From Ruminococcus sp. UBA7014 (GTDB lineage Bacteria > Bacillota > Clostridia > Oscillospirales > Ruminococcaceae), in NCBI GenBank assembly GCA_002449575.1, contig DJXC01000026.1, positions 1 to 11,931 on the forward strand: a DNA stretch of 11,931 nt, given 5' to 3'. The position numbers and the translations under genes were made by a program. Under the pieces are notes generated by a model. That model did not search any database and was not told the origin of the DNA. It saw nothing but the letters and a program-made list of their open reading frames with translations. Below, in pieces: positions 1 to 7,241 of this stretch; the stretch's first letter is position 1; every line of letters starts with the position of its first letter.

Positions 1-4
1 CCCC

Positions 5-25
5 CCCCCGCCTCTTAGGCGGGGG
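5..25 (-). terminator. GC-rich hairpin after asnB, probable terminator
   Basis: A perfect 9-bp inverted repeat (arms 5-13 and 17-25, three-base loop) lies 6 bases past the asnB-like stop codon on the minus strand. The position and the CCCCCGCCT/AGGCGGGGG stem fit an intrinsic terminator. The U tract that would follow lies outside the window, so this cannot be confirmed here. Confidence 0.6.
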
Positions 26-31
26 AGGATG

Positions 32-1573
32 TCACCTCTTGATAAAATATTCTTCATACCAGACTAAGAACGTGTAAATTGTCCAGACCTGCCGCCACAG
101 GTCGGAATTGCCGCCGATATATTCCTGATAGATTCTGTTGATTTCTTCTGTATTAAAAAATTCTGCGGCATAGTCGCTGTTGAATTTTTCTCTGACATCT
201 TGATTATAATTTTCATCAGCAAGCCAGATTCTCACCGGCACGATAAAGCCAAGCTTTTTCCGGAACGCAATTTCTTCCGGCAGTACTTTGGCAGCAGCCG
301 TGCGGAAAGCAACTTTATTCTGTTCTGCATTGACTTTATATTTTGACGGCATACGGGAAGCAATGTCAAAAATACGTCTGTCTGTCAGTGGCATACGGAT
401 TTCCAGACCGGCAGCAGTACTCATCTTGTCAACATTCAGATAAATATCACCTTCCAGCCATATCTGAATATCAACATCAGACATTTTTGTCAGCGGGTCA
501 AGTCCTTCTGTCTCATCATAGATATATTTTACCAGATTGATGGGCAGTATTTCCGGATTGTAGGATTTGAGAATTTTCTTCTTGTCGTCTTCTTTCATGA
601 TATTCGTATTGCCGACATAGAATGTTTTCAGATTATCGCCGTAGCGTTCCGCATTGCGGTACATGTTATAGCCGCCGAAAAATTCGTCTGCGCCTTCTCC
701 GGAATAGCAAAGTTTTGTATGCTGTGCTGTGGCATTGCAGCCGAGTGTAAAGACAATCGCCGAAGCATCACCAAGAGGCTGTTCCATATTGTACATCACA
801 TAAGGCACAATTCCAAAGAAATCTTCCGGCTTGATTTTAGCAACAGAATGTTCCACATTGAGAAGTTCTGCCGTTTTGGAAGCAATTCTGGACTCGTCAA
901 AGCGTTCTTCATCATAGCCGCAGGAATCCGCTCTCTTGGCATCAGACATTGCAAGCACATAAGAAGAATCCACACCGCCGGACAGGAAAGATTCAGCAGT
1001 TTCATCAGCAGTCTTGACTTCACGGAACATCTGCTTGACAGTTTCGTGAATTTCCTCTGCCCAGTCATCAAGAGATTTGCTGTTATCCGGATGAAATTCC
1101 GGTTTCCAGTAACGTGTGATTTCTGCCTTGCCGTTCTTGAATACCAGATAATGACCCGGCATTAATTTTTTCAAGCCCCTGAAAAATGTATCTTCTCCGG
1201 CGACATAAGTCAGTGTCATGTAAATCTGGAGCATATCCGGATTCAATTCTTTCACAAATCCTTCCTGACTGATAATATCACGGATAAAAGTACCGTATAA
1301 CAGCCGGTTATCCGCAGTCAGATAATAATAGAAAGGCTTTGTGCCGAACTGGTCACGCAGACAGAACAATTCCTGTGCTTCATCATCCCATAAGGCAAAG
1401 GCAAACATGCCATAAAAATGGTCAGCAAGCTGTCTGCCCCATGTTTCATAGGCTTTTATAATAATCGCCTGTTCCCGTTCTTCTCTGGTCATGTCAGAAA
1501 CATGCAGATGCAGTTCTTCACCGAGTGCTTCCCAGTTGCGGATATGTCCTCTGTAAGTTTTGATAGTAATCAT
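32..1573 (-). CDS. asnB: Asparagine synthase-type protein lacking the glutaminase nucleophile
   Basis: This 513-residue protein carries the ATP-dependent synthetase domain of the AsnB family, which adenylates aspartate and amidates it to asparagine. Visible marks are the PP-loop SGGVDSS (198-204), SGEGADEFFGGY (about 291-302) and MSTAAGLEIRMPL near the substrate site. The N-terminal domain is incomplete. Normal AsnB begins Met-Cys, with Cys as the glutamine-hydrolysing nucleophile, and runs about 60-70 residues before the segment where this protein starts. The usual YNGEIYN reads YRGHIRN and the glutamine-binding GSD-E segment is not recognisable, while the later half of that domain (GMFAFALWD, RDQFGTKPFYY) is kept. 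The start is secure: AGGAGGTG lies 10 bases upstream and the frame meets a stop at 1598-1600, so no Cys-bearing extension is hidden. It may use ammonia, take a partner glutaminase, or amidate another substrate. Family length is usually about 550-630. The symbol marks the family only. Confidence 0.85.
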   Translation of the reverse strand: MITIKTYRGHIRNWEALGEELHLHVSDMTREEREQAIIIKAYETWGRQLADHFYGMFAFALWDDEAQELFCLRDQFGTKPFYYYLTADNRLLYGTFIRDIISQEGFVKELNPDMLQIYMTLTYVAGEDTFFRGLKKLMPGHYLVFKNGKAEITRYWKPEFHPDNSKSLDDWAEEIHETVKQMFREVKTADETAESFLSGGVDSSYVLAMSDAKRADSCGYDEERFDESRIASKTAELLNVEHSVAKIKPEDFFGIVPYVMYNMEQPLGDASAIVFTLGCNATAQHTKLCYSGEGADEFFGGYNMYRNAERYGDNLKTFYVGNTNIMKEDDKKKILKSYNPEILPINLVKYIYDETEGLDPLTKMSDVDIQIWLEGDIYLNVDKMSTAAGLEIRMPLTDRRIFDIASRMPSKYKVNAEQNKVAFRTAAAKVLPEEIAFRKKLGFIVPVRIWLADENYNQDVREKFNSDYAAEFFNTEEINRIYQEYIGGNSDLWRQVWTIYTFLVWYEEYFIKR

Positions 1574-1583
1574 AAAAATAAAA

Positions 1584-1591
1584 CACCTCCT
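1584..1591 (-). promoter_or_regulatory. Ribosome binding site fixing the asnB start
   Basis: The minus strand reads AGGAGGTG, ending 10 bases before the ATG at 1573-1571. It is a near-perfect anti-Shine-Dalgarno match and shows that the shortened asparagine synthase starts where annotated. Confidence 0.9.
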
Positions 1592-1599
1592 GAATATTT

Positions 1600-1628
1600 A
1601 TTATAACATATTCTGTACCATTTTGCAA
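1600..1628 (-). promoter_or_regulatory. Sigma-A promoter of the asnB-like gene
   Basis: On the minus strand, -35 TTGCAA (1628-1623) and -10 TATAAT (1605-1600) are separated by 17 bases. TGT directly precedes the -10, giving an extended -10 element. The -10 lies 9 bases upstream of the ribosome binding site, so the leader would be very short. Confidence 0.75.
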
Positions 1629-1633
1629 TATGT

Positions 1634-1656
1634 CAGAACAAAAAATTTCCGTTCTG
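1634..1656. promoter_or_regulatory. Inverted repeat between divergent promoters, possible operator
   Basis: CAGAAC (1634-1639) and GTTCTG (1651-1656) form a 6-bp dyad around an 11-base A/T-rich centre. It lies just upstream of the asnB -35 and about 35 bases upstream of the lipoprotein -35. The placement suits a regulator acting on both, but the short arms make chance possible. Confidence 0.25.
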
Positions 1657-1691
1657 TCAATGGATTTTCATTTTTGCGTAAACAAAAGCCC

Positions 1692-1720
1692 TTGACAAGT
1701 TTAGCGAAAAAGTGTATAAT
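1692..1720 (+). promoter_or_regulatory. Consensus sigma-A promoter of the lipoprotein gene
   Basis: -35 TTGACA (1692-1697) and -10 TATAAT (1715-1720) are both perfect hexamers with an ideal 17-base spacer. Transcription would start near 1727 and give a leader of about 38 bases before the ATG at 1765. Confidence 0.85.
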
Positions 1721-1764
1721 AAGATAGGCTGAAAAATGCGTTTTTGAAAGGAAGGTATAGAAAT

Positions 1765-2751
1765 ATGAAAAATTATTTTAAAAAGATTCTGACTGTCTGC
1801 CTGATTGCTTCTCTGTCAGTCGCTGCATTTGGATGCAGCAGCAAGAACAACAGCTCTGAGGCAGAATTGCCCAGAGAAACTATCTCTCTTGACCAGACCA
1901 AAGTACCGCTGACATTCGAGCATGAAACCGGCGCAGGCATAGACGTGACCGAAGGCGGCGAAAAAGCTGAAGATACAAATACAGATGCTTCTTCCGCAGA
2001 AAGTGCCGCTGTCGGAGAAGAAACAAAGCCAAAGGCAGAAACTTCTGTTTTTGCTGTTCCTGTGACAGAAATTGTAAAAGTCACAGAAGCCGGCGGTCAG
2101 CCTGTAACAGATGCAAAAGGACAGGAACAGACCGAAGTCGTAAAAGTCACAGAAGTGGTAAAAGTTACAGAAGCCAACGGTCAGCCCGCTACAGATGCTC
2201 AGGGGCAGGAACAAACTGAAGCTGTAGAAGTTACCGAAACTGTTCTTTCAACAGAAGCGGCAGAACCGCCGGCTACACTCAAACCGACAGAAGCTGCTGT
2301 TTCCAATTATACCCCCTCTTATGACCTCTGTAAAGCATACTGGCTGGATATGTCTCAGGAAAGTGACTTCTTCTTTGAAGGTGAATTCCTGATTGTTGAA
2401 TTTAAAGTCAATGACAATATTCCGGACGGAAGTTATCCTGTCACAATTGCACAGACTGATATTGCAAGCTGGGATTTAGTGGCATGGACTCCGGATATCA
2501 TCAATGGCGAAGTGGCAGTCAATACAGACATTCAGGCTCAGGCTGACCCTGATGATGACTTTACACTGAAAGTCAGAAGCGTTTCTGCAAAGCAGGGTGA
2601 TACTGTCAAAATTGCAATTGATTTGTCCCATAACCCCGGTTTCTGCGGATTTACACTGGATATTCAGTATGATAAATCTGCTATGACAATTGTAGACACT
2701 TACGGCGGCAGCGATTTCATGAATACAGCCGTCAACTATGTAGCAAACTGA
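1765..2751 (+). CDS. Surface lipoprotein with Thr/Glu repeats and split cohesin-like halves
   Basis: This 328-residue protein is probably lipid-anchored on the outer face of the membrane. A signal peptide (Lys-rich start, hydrophobic 9-20) ends at AFGC with Cys24 as the likely lipidation site; Phe at -2 is unusual for a lipobox. Residues about 25-180 are a low-complexity Thr/Glu/Ala linker with two 28-residue repeats. Residues about 184-252 resemble the C-terminal half of a cohesin (W-D motif, EFLIVEFKVNDNIPDGSYPV, ending INGEVAV). Residues about 266-328 resemble the N-terminal half (VRSVSAKQGDTVKIAIDL, GFCGFTLDIQYDKSAMTIVD). Cohesins bind dockerins in cellulosome- and amylosome-type surface complexes; here the halves stand in reversed order. 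The start ATG follows AAAGGAAGG by about 10 bases. An in-frame TTG at 1744 lies upstream of that site and is not favoured. The cohesin assignment comes from reading motifs and is moderately sure; function is unknown. Confidence 0.8.
   Translation: MKNYFKKILTVCLIASLSVAAFGCSSKNNSSEAELPRETISLDQTKVPLTFEHETGAGIDVTEGGEKAEDTNTDASSAESAAVGEETKPKAETSVFAVPVTEIVKVTEAGGQPVTDAKGQEQTEVVKVTEVVKVTEANGQPATDAQGQEQTEAVEVTETVLSTEAAEPPATLKPTEAAVSNYTPSYDLCKAYWLDMSQESDFFFEGEFLIVEFKVNDNIPDGSYPVTIAQTDIASWDLVAWTPDIINGEVAVNTDIQAQADPDDDFTLKVRSVSAKQGDTVKIAIDLSHNPGFCGFTLDIQYDKSAMTIVDTYGGSDFMNTAVNYVAN
2074..2241 (+). repeat. Two tandem 84-bp coding repeats
   Basis: Two head-to-tail copies (2074-2157 and 2158-2241) each encode 28 residues of the pattern VKVTEA-GQP-TDA-GQEQTE-V-VTE. 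The amino acid copies are nearly identical while many third positions differ, for example gtc/gtt and cag/caa, so the duplication is not recent or is held by selection on the protein. They form an extended acidic spacer between the lipid anchor and the cohesin-like part. Confidence 0.85.
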
Positions 2752-2762
2752 TTCTGAAAAAT

Positions 2763-2792
2763 AAACCCGGCATTTTGAAACATGCCGGGTTT
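2763..2792. terminator. Bidirectional terminator between convergent genes
   Basis: AAACCCGGCAT (2763-2773) pairs with ATGCCGGGTTT (2782-2792) around an 8-base loop. T-rich sequence follows on both strands: TTTTGCATTATTT reading right, TTTATTTTTC reading left. It lies 11 bases after the lipoprotein stop and 4 bases after the hslO stop, so one hairpin can end both transcripts. Confidence 0.85.
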
Positions 2793-2796
2793 TGCA

Positions 2797-3666
2797 TTAT
2801 TTCTGAATCAGATGCATAATTTCTTCTGGTGTGAACTGATATTTCCTGTTGCAGAAATGACAGCAGACTTCAATATTTTCTTTTGTATCTGCAAGTTTCT
2901 GCAATTCTTCCTTGCCGATGCTGATTAAAACTTTGGCAGTTCGTTCTCTGGAACAGTCACAGAGATAATTAGCTTCTGCTTCATCCAGCAAATTCGGCGT
3001 AAGCCCTTCCAGACATTTTAAAACAATTTCTTCTGCTGTCATGCCGTCTTCCAGCATTTTGGTGACATTAGGCATGGCAGCCATATTTTTTTCAAGCACC
3101 GGAATGCAGGCTTCATCTGCAAACGGCAGAAGTTGAATCAGAAAACCACCGGCATGTTTTACGCTCAAATCTGGTGCAACCAGAACACCAAGACTCAGAA
3201 CAGTGGGAATCTGTTCGCTTGTTGCGTAATAGCTGGCGATATCTTCGGCGATTTCTCCTGATACCAGCGGAATTGTACCAACATAAGGTTCTTTCAGCCC
3301 CATATCTTTGATAACGGAAAGTGTACCATTTCCGACTGCTCCGCCGACATCAAGCTTTCCTTTGCTGTTGAGCGGAATTTCGACAATATAATTATCTGCA
3401 CAGCATTTCACATTTCCGTGGCTGTCAGCAACGGCAATCATGCTGCCAATTTGCCCGTTGCCGTCAATTCGCAGAGTAATTTTATCATCTTCGTTTTTCT
3501 GGTCATAGCCCATCAGGGAAGCAGCAATGGCAAGCCGTCCGAGTGCGGCAGTCACGACCGCCGAGGGATGATGAAATTGTTCAATCTGGTTTGCCATATC
3601 TGTGGCATCAATGGCAGAAGCAATGACACTGCCGTCTGCGGAAATGGCTCTTTTGATAATACTCAT
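2797..3666 (-). CDS. hslO: Hsp33 redox-regulated chaperone
   Basis: This 289-residue protein matches the usual Hsp33 length. Hsp33 is a cytosolic holdase that stays off while four cysteines bind zinc and turns on when oxidants form disulphides and release the metal. The C-terminal redox switch is complete: CDC (Cys236, Cys238) and CHFC (Cys269, Cys272) followed by NRKYQF. The core shows the family's GNGQIGSMIAVAD and FLIQLLPFAD segments. The start ATG is preceded by GAAAGAAGG, which overlaps the end of the methyltransferase gene. The 17-base gap and the lack of room for a promoter indicate co-transcription with the methyltransferase, and the gene ends just ahead of the shared terminator. It is the last gene of the minus-strand cluster. 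Confidence 0.95.
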   Translation of the reverse strand: MSIIKRAISADGSVIASAIDATDMANQIEQFHHPSAVVTAALGRLAIAASLMGYDQKNEDDKITLRIDGNGQIGSMIAVADSHGNVKCCADNYIVEIPLNSKGKLDVGGAVGNGTLSVIKDMGLKEPYVGTIPLVSGEIAEDIASYYATSEQIPTVLSLGVLVAPDLSVKHAGGFLIQLLPFADEACIPVLEKNMAAMPNVTKMLEDGMTAEEIVLKCLEGLTPNLLDEAEANYLCDCSRERTAKVLISIGKEELQKLADTKENIEVCCHFCNRKYQFTPEEIMHLIQK

Positions 3667-3683
3667 AATAAAAATACCTTCTT

Positions 3684-4469
3684 TCAGGATAATGGCTTTT
3701 GTGCGACAAATAAGATTCTCTCTGTTGTTTCTGAAACAGGGGAAAGCTGTTCCGGCATATCCAGATTTTTATCAGCATCAAATTCACCAAGCAGGTGCAG
3801 CCCCGATTTTTTCAGCAGATTTTCAATGACAGAAACCGGATAGGCAGTTTCTGTAATAAATTCATCAGTCCGGTAATAACTTCCGGAGTCGTCATCACAG
3901 GCGAAGAAAGTCAGCTGCATTTCAACAGTATCACCTTTCAGATGGTTTTCCCAGGTGCAAAAGACCTGTTCTGTATCATAGAGAAAAATCTTGTCTTTCA
4001 GAATTTCATGATGCTTGTAGAGTGTATTCATGTCGAACAGGAACAAGCCGCCCGGCTGTGCGAACAGTGAAACTTTCTGAAAAACCTGTAAAATTTCATC
4101 CGCATTTTGCAGATGATTCAGGCTATCCAGCATACAGACAGTGATATCAATCGTTCCGAACATATCCAGTTCTTTCATATCCTGACAGAGATACTGAATC
4201 GGAAGCTGACTTTTTAATTTTTTCAGCATGGCCTGATTCAGCATTGCCGGAGAATTATCTACGCCAATGACATCATAATTTAATTTTGCAAGTTCTTCAC
4301 TAAGTGAACCGCTTCCGCAGGCTAAATCCAATAATAATCTGCCTTCTGTTTCTGTCCGGAGATGATTTTTGATAAGAAAATCAATTCTTGCCGCCCGTTT
4401 CGGATATTCGACATTCTGTGTGAGTGTGTCATAAAATTCAGCAAAATTGAGATATTCCAGATAAAACAC
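3684..4469 (-). CDS. Class I SAM-dependent methyltransferase, small-molecule type
   Basis: This is a cytosolic SAM-dependent methyltransferase of about 260 residues with an unknown acceptor. Motif I is DLACGSGSL (about 48-56 counted from the GTG), followed by GVDNSPAML for the ribose-binding acidic turn and MLDSLNHL for the motif near the adenine. The layout resembles the YqeM-like group of Firmicutes. The outermost in-frame start is GTG at 4469-4467, but this codon overlaps the ribosome binding site AAGAAGG. A better start is CTG at 4460-4458, 8 bases past that site. It would give a 258-residue protein starting (M)EYLNFAEFYD, which matches the short N-terminus familiar in this group. No in-frame ATG lies near. 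The gene follows secA after a 54-base gap holding a stem-loop and is closely linked to hslO. Confidence 0.85.
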   Translation of the reverse strand: MFYLEYLNFAEFYDTLTQNVEYPKRAARIDFLIKNHLRTETEGRLLLDLACGSGSLSEELAKLNYDVIGVDNSPAMLNQAMLKKLKSQLPIQYLCQDMKELDMFGTIDITVCMLDSLNHLQNADEILQVFQKVSLFAQPGGLFLFDMNTLYKHHEILKDKIFLYDTEQVFCTWENHLKGDTVEMQLTFFACDDDSGSYYRTDEFITETAYPVSVIENLLKKSGLHLLGEFDADKNLDMPEQLSPVSETTERILFVAQKPLS

Positions 4470-4475
4470 CTTCTT
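4469..4475 (-). promoter_or_regulatory. Ribosome binding site implying a CTG start
   Basis: The minus strand reads AAGAAGG here. Its last base is shared with the GTG at 4469-4467, which cannot be the start if this site is used. CTG at 4460-4458 is in frame with an 8-base spacer. Confidence 0.5.
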
Positions 4476-4486
4476 TCGTGCAGAAT

Positions 4487-4513
4487 CAGCCCTCCCCGTA
4501 CAGGAGAGGGCTG
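4487..4513 (-). other. Intercistronic stem-loop between secA and the methyltransferase gene
   Basis: An 11-bp stem (arms 4487-4497 and 4503-4513, one G-U pair, 5-base loop) begins 10 bases after the secA stop. On the transcribed strand it is followed by ATTCTGCACG rather than a U run, so it is a poor classical terminator. It may give partial termination, protect the secA 3' end or guide processing. No promoter is visible between it and the next gene, which suggests read-through. Confidence 0.6.
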
Positions 4514-4523
4514 TTTGTTCAGG

Positions 4524-7202
4524 TTACTGATTCTTTTTTGCTTCCGGACTTCCGGCATTCGGTGCATAAGGCTTCATGACCTGCTGCCGCTGCGGCGGGG
4601 CTTGCTGCTGAATCTGAATTGTCATCAGCATACGGACAGTTTCTTCACGGATACTTTCAACCATAGCGTCAAACATTTCAAAGCCTTCATAACGATATTC
4701 AACAACAGGGTTTTTCTGACCGTAGCTTCTCAGGCTGATACCACGCTTAAGTTCCTGCATATCGTCAATATGTGCCATCCATTTGTTATCCACAACACGA
4801 AGCATAACGACACGTTCCAGTTCACGGATGATTTTTTCGCCATAATTCTTTTCTTTTTCGGCATATTTGGTTTTCATCTTGTCGATTAAGAACTCTGTAA
4901 TACCACTTTTTGTCTGTTTGGTAAGTTCTTCTTCGGAGAAGACCAGTTCACCGTCTTCCAGAAGCCAGCCATAGAAATAATCTTTCAGACCGATAAGATT
5001 CCAGTTATCCTGTACTTCTTCTTCGGCAAGATACTGATTTGTAATCGACTTGACAAGTTCTTCCATCATATTCAGGATAGAATCGTGCAGGTCTTCGCCG
5101 TTGAGTACCTGAAAACGCTGCTTGTAGATGATTTCACGCTGTGCGTTCATCACATCATCATAGTTCAGGGTATTTTTACGGATGCTGAAGTTTCTGCCTT
5201 CGACTTTCTTCTGAGAAGAAGCGATAATTTTCGTCAGGAATTTGCTTTCGATAGGCTGCGTTTCTTCAACGTTGAGGGACTTCATGACAGCTTCCATTCT
5301 GTCACCGGCAAAGATTCTCATCAGGTCATCTTCGACTGACAGGAAGAAACGGCTTTCACCGGGGTCACCCTGACGGCCGGCACGACCACGGAGCTGGTTA
5401 TCAATACGGCGGGATTCATGACGTTCTGTACCAATGATAAACAATCCGCCTGCTTCACGGACAGCCACAGCAGCTTCCTTGACTTTTTCATCATATTTTT
5501 TGTAAAGTTTACGATATACTTCACGGGCTTCCAGAATTTCCTGATTGTCTGTATCTGCAAAGCCGATAGCTTCGTTGATAATAGCATCATCATAGAGCTG
5601 TTCGCCGTTTTCTTTCTGGAGTTTGCGGAGTTCTGCACGGGCGGTGAATTCTGCGTTACCGCCGAGAATAATATCTGTACCACGTCCAGCCATATTGGTG
5701 GCGATGGTAACTGCACCCAGTTTACCGGCTTGTGCGACAATTTCGGCTTCTTTTGCGTGATATTTTGCGTTCAGGACTTCATGCTTGATACCACGCTTTT
5801 TCAGCAGAGCGGATAATAATTCTGATTTTTCGATAGAAACTGTACCGACCAGAACCGGCTGCCCTTTCTTGTTACATTCTGCAATCTGTTCGATGATAGC
5901 CAGGAATTTTCCCTTTTCAGAGCGGTACACCTGGTCAGAATGGTCAATACGCTGTACCGGCTTGTTTGTCGGAATGGCGATAACGTCTAATTTATAGATT
6001 TCCTTGAATTCGTCTTCTTCGGTCATCGCTGTACCGGTCATGCCGGAGAGTTTTGCATATAATCTGAAATAGTTCTGGAAGGTGATAGTTGCCAGTGTTT
6101 TGGATTCACGCTGCACTTCTACGCCTTCTTTGGCTTCGATAGCCTGATGCAGTCCGTCATTGAAACGACGTCCCAGCATTTTACGTCCGGTAAATTCATC
6201 AACGATAACGACTTCGCCGTCTTCCACGATATAGTCAATATCATTCTTCATGACACCCACGGCTTTCAGAGCCTGATTGATATGATGCAGCAGTGTCATA
6301 TTTTCCTGTGCCATCAGGTTGTCAATATGGAAATGCTTTTCGGCTTTTTCCACACCCTGTTTTGTAATGGTGGCAGTTTTGGACTTTTCGTCAATAATAT
6401 AGTCTGCACCCTCAGCAATTTCTTCCTGGTCTACTTTGTCATCCATCTCGACAAAAGTAATCGGTGTCAGGGTCTTGACAAATTTGTCTACCAGTGTATA
6501 TAATTCTGTAGACTTGTCGCCCTGTCCGGAAATAATCAGCGGAGTTCTTGCTTCGTCGATTAAGATAGAGTCCACTTCGTCCACAATTGCAAAATTCGGT
6601 TCACGCTGTACCATGTCTTTTTTGTAAGTTACCATGTTATCACGCAGATAGTCAAAGCCGAATTCGTTATTTGTTCCGTAAGTAATGTCACAGGCATAAG
6701 CCGCTCTTCTCTGGTTATTGGTCAGACCGTGGAGAATACAGCCAACAGTTAATCCCAGAAATCTGTGAACTTTACCCATTTCTTCGGACTGCGTTTTCGC
6801 CAGATAGTCATTGACGGTTACGACATGAACACCTTTTCCGGAAAGGGCATTTGCATATGCTGCAAGACATGCGACAAGTGTTTTACCTTCACCGGTTTTC
6901 ATTTCGGCAATACGTCCCTGATGCAGAACAATTGCACCAATAATCTGTACTTCAAATGCACGTTTGCCAAGCACTCTGTCACCGGCTTCACGGACAGTCG
7001 CCAGAGCTTCCGGCAGAAGTGAATCCAGTGTGTCTGTGCCTTCTTTCAGTCTTTCTTTGAATTCAACTGTTTTTTCTTTTAACTCTGCATCGGTCAGAGC
7101 TTTATATTCTTCTTCCAGTGCAAGAACTTTATCTTTAATAGGCTTAATGCGTTCGAGTTCTTTCGCACTGTAAGAGCCAAAAATTGCTGTTAAAATACCC
7201 AT
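4524..7202 (-). CDS. secA: SecA, ATPase of the general secretion pathway
   Basis: SecA couples ATP hydrolysis to pushing unfolded preproteins through SecYEG. This copy has 892 residues. Visible marks in order are Walker A GEGKT (104-108), Walker B DEVD (208-211), GMTGTAMTEEDEF, NMAGRGTDI, GLFIIGTERHESRR and QLRGRAGRQGDPG. An insertion of about 60 residues follows the AGRGTDI region, as in many clostridial SecAs. The scaffold and helical wing regions are intact. The C-terminus ends in a Gln/Pro-rich tail and AKKNQ, with no Cys-rich zinc-binding motif (C-x-C...CC/CH) of the kind seen in E. coli or B. subtilis. The ATG is preceded by AAGGCGG at 8 bases, and a strong promoter lies ahead of it. 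There is no sign of a second SecA here, so I read this as the housekeeping copy. Confidence 0.97.
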   Translation of the reverse strand: MGILTAIFGSYSAKELERIKPIKDKVLALEEEYKALTDAELKEKTVEFKERLKEGTDTLDSLLPEALATVREAGDRVLGKRAFEVQIIGAIVLHQGRIAEMKTGEGKTLVACLAAYANALSGKGVHVVTVNDYLAKTQSEEMGKVHRFLGLTVGCILHGLTNNQRRAAYACDITYGTNNEFGFDYLRDNMVTYKKDMVQREPNFAIVDEVDSILIDEARTPLIISGQGDKSTELYTLVDKFVKTLTPITFVEMDDKVDQEEIAEGADYIIDEKSKTATITKQGVEKAEKHFHIDNLMAQENMTLLHHINQALKAVGVMKNDIDYIVEDGEVVIVDEFTGRKMLGRRFNDGLHQAIEAKEGVEVQRESKTLATITFQNYFRLYAKLSGMTGTAMTEEDEFKEIYKLDVIAIPTNKPVQRIDHSDQVYRSEKGKFLAIIEQIAECNKKGQPVLVGTVSIEKSELLSALLKKRGIKHEVLNAKYHAKEAEIVAQAGKLGAVTIATNMAGRGTDIILGGNAEFTARAELRKLQKENGEQLYDDAIINEAIGFADTDNQEILEAREVYRKLYKKYDEKVKEAAVAVREAGGLFIIGTERHESRRIDNQLRGRAGRQGDPGESRFFLSVEDDLMRIFAGDRMEAVMKSLNVEETQPIESKFLTKIIASSQKKVEGRNFSIRKNTLNYDDVMNAQREIIYKQRFQVLNGEDLHDSILNMMEELVKSITNQYLAEEEVQDNWNLIGLKDYFYGWLLEDGELVFSEEELTKQTKSGITEFLIDKMKTKYAEKEKNYGEKIIRELERVVMLRVVDNKWMAHIDDMQELKRGISLRSYGQKNPVVEYRYEGFEMFDAMVESIREETVRMLMTIQIQQQAPPQRQQVMKPYAPNAGSPEAKKNQ

Positions 7203-7241
7203 TTGCGATACCGCCTTATTTTAAAAAATTTTTATATATTT

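Noticed and set aside
1634..1656. A GAAC...GTTC pattern suggesting a LexA/DinR SOS box.
   Set aside because: The Gram-positive LexA box has about four bases between the half-sites; here there are 11, and neither neighbour is a damage-response gene.
1574..1743. A missing N-terminal glutaminase piece of the asparagine synthase in another frame upstream.
   Set aside because: The minus strand upstream is an A/T-rich promoter region with a stop at 1598-1600 in frame. I found no Met-Cys-Gly start or RGPD-like coding in it, and the divergent lipoprotein begins soon after.
2752..2796. A frameshifted continuation of the cohesin beyond the lipoprotein stop.
   Set aside because: Only 45 bases separate the stop from hslO and most are the terminator hairpin, so the lost half cannot be there.
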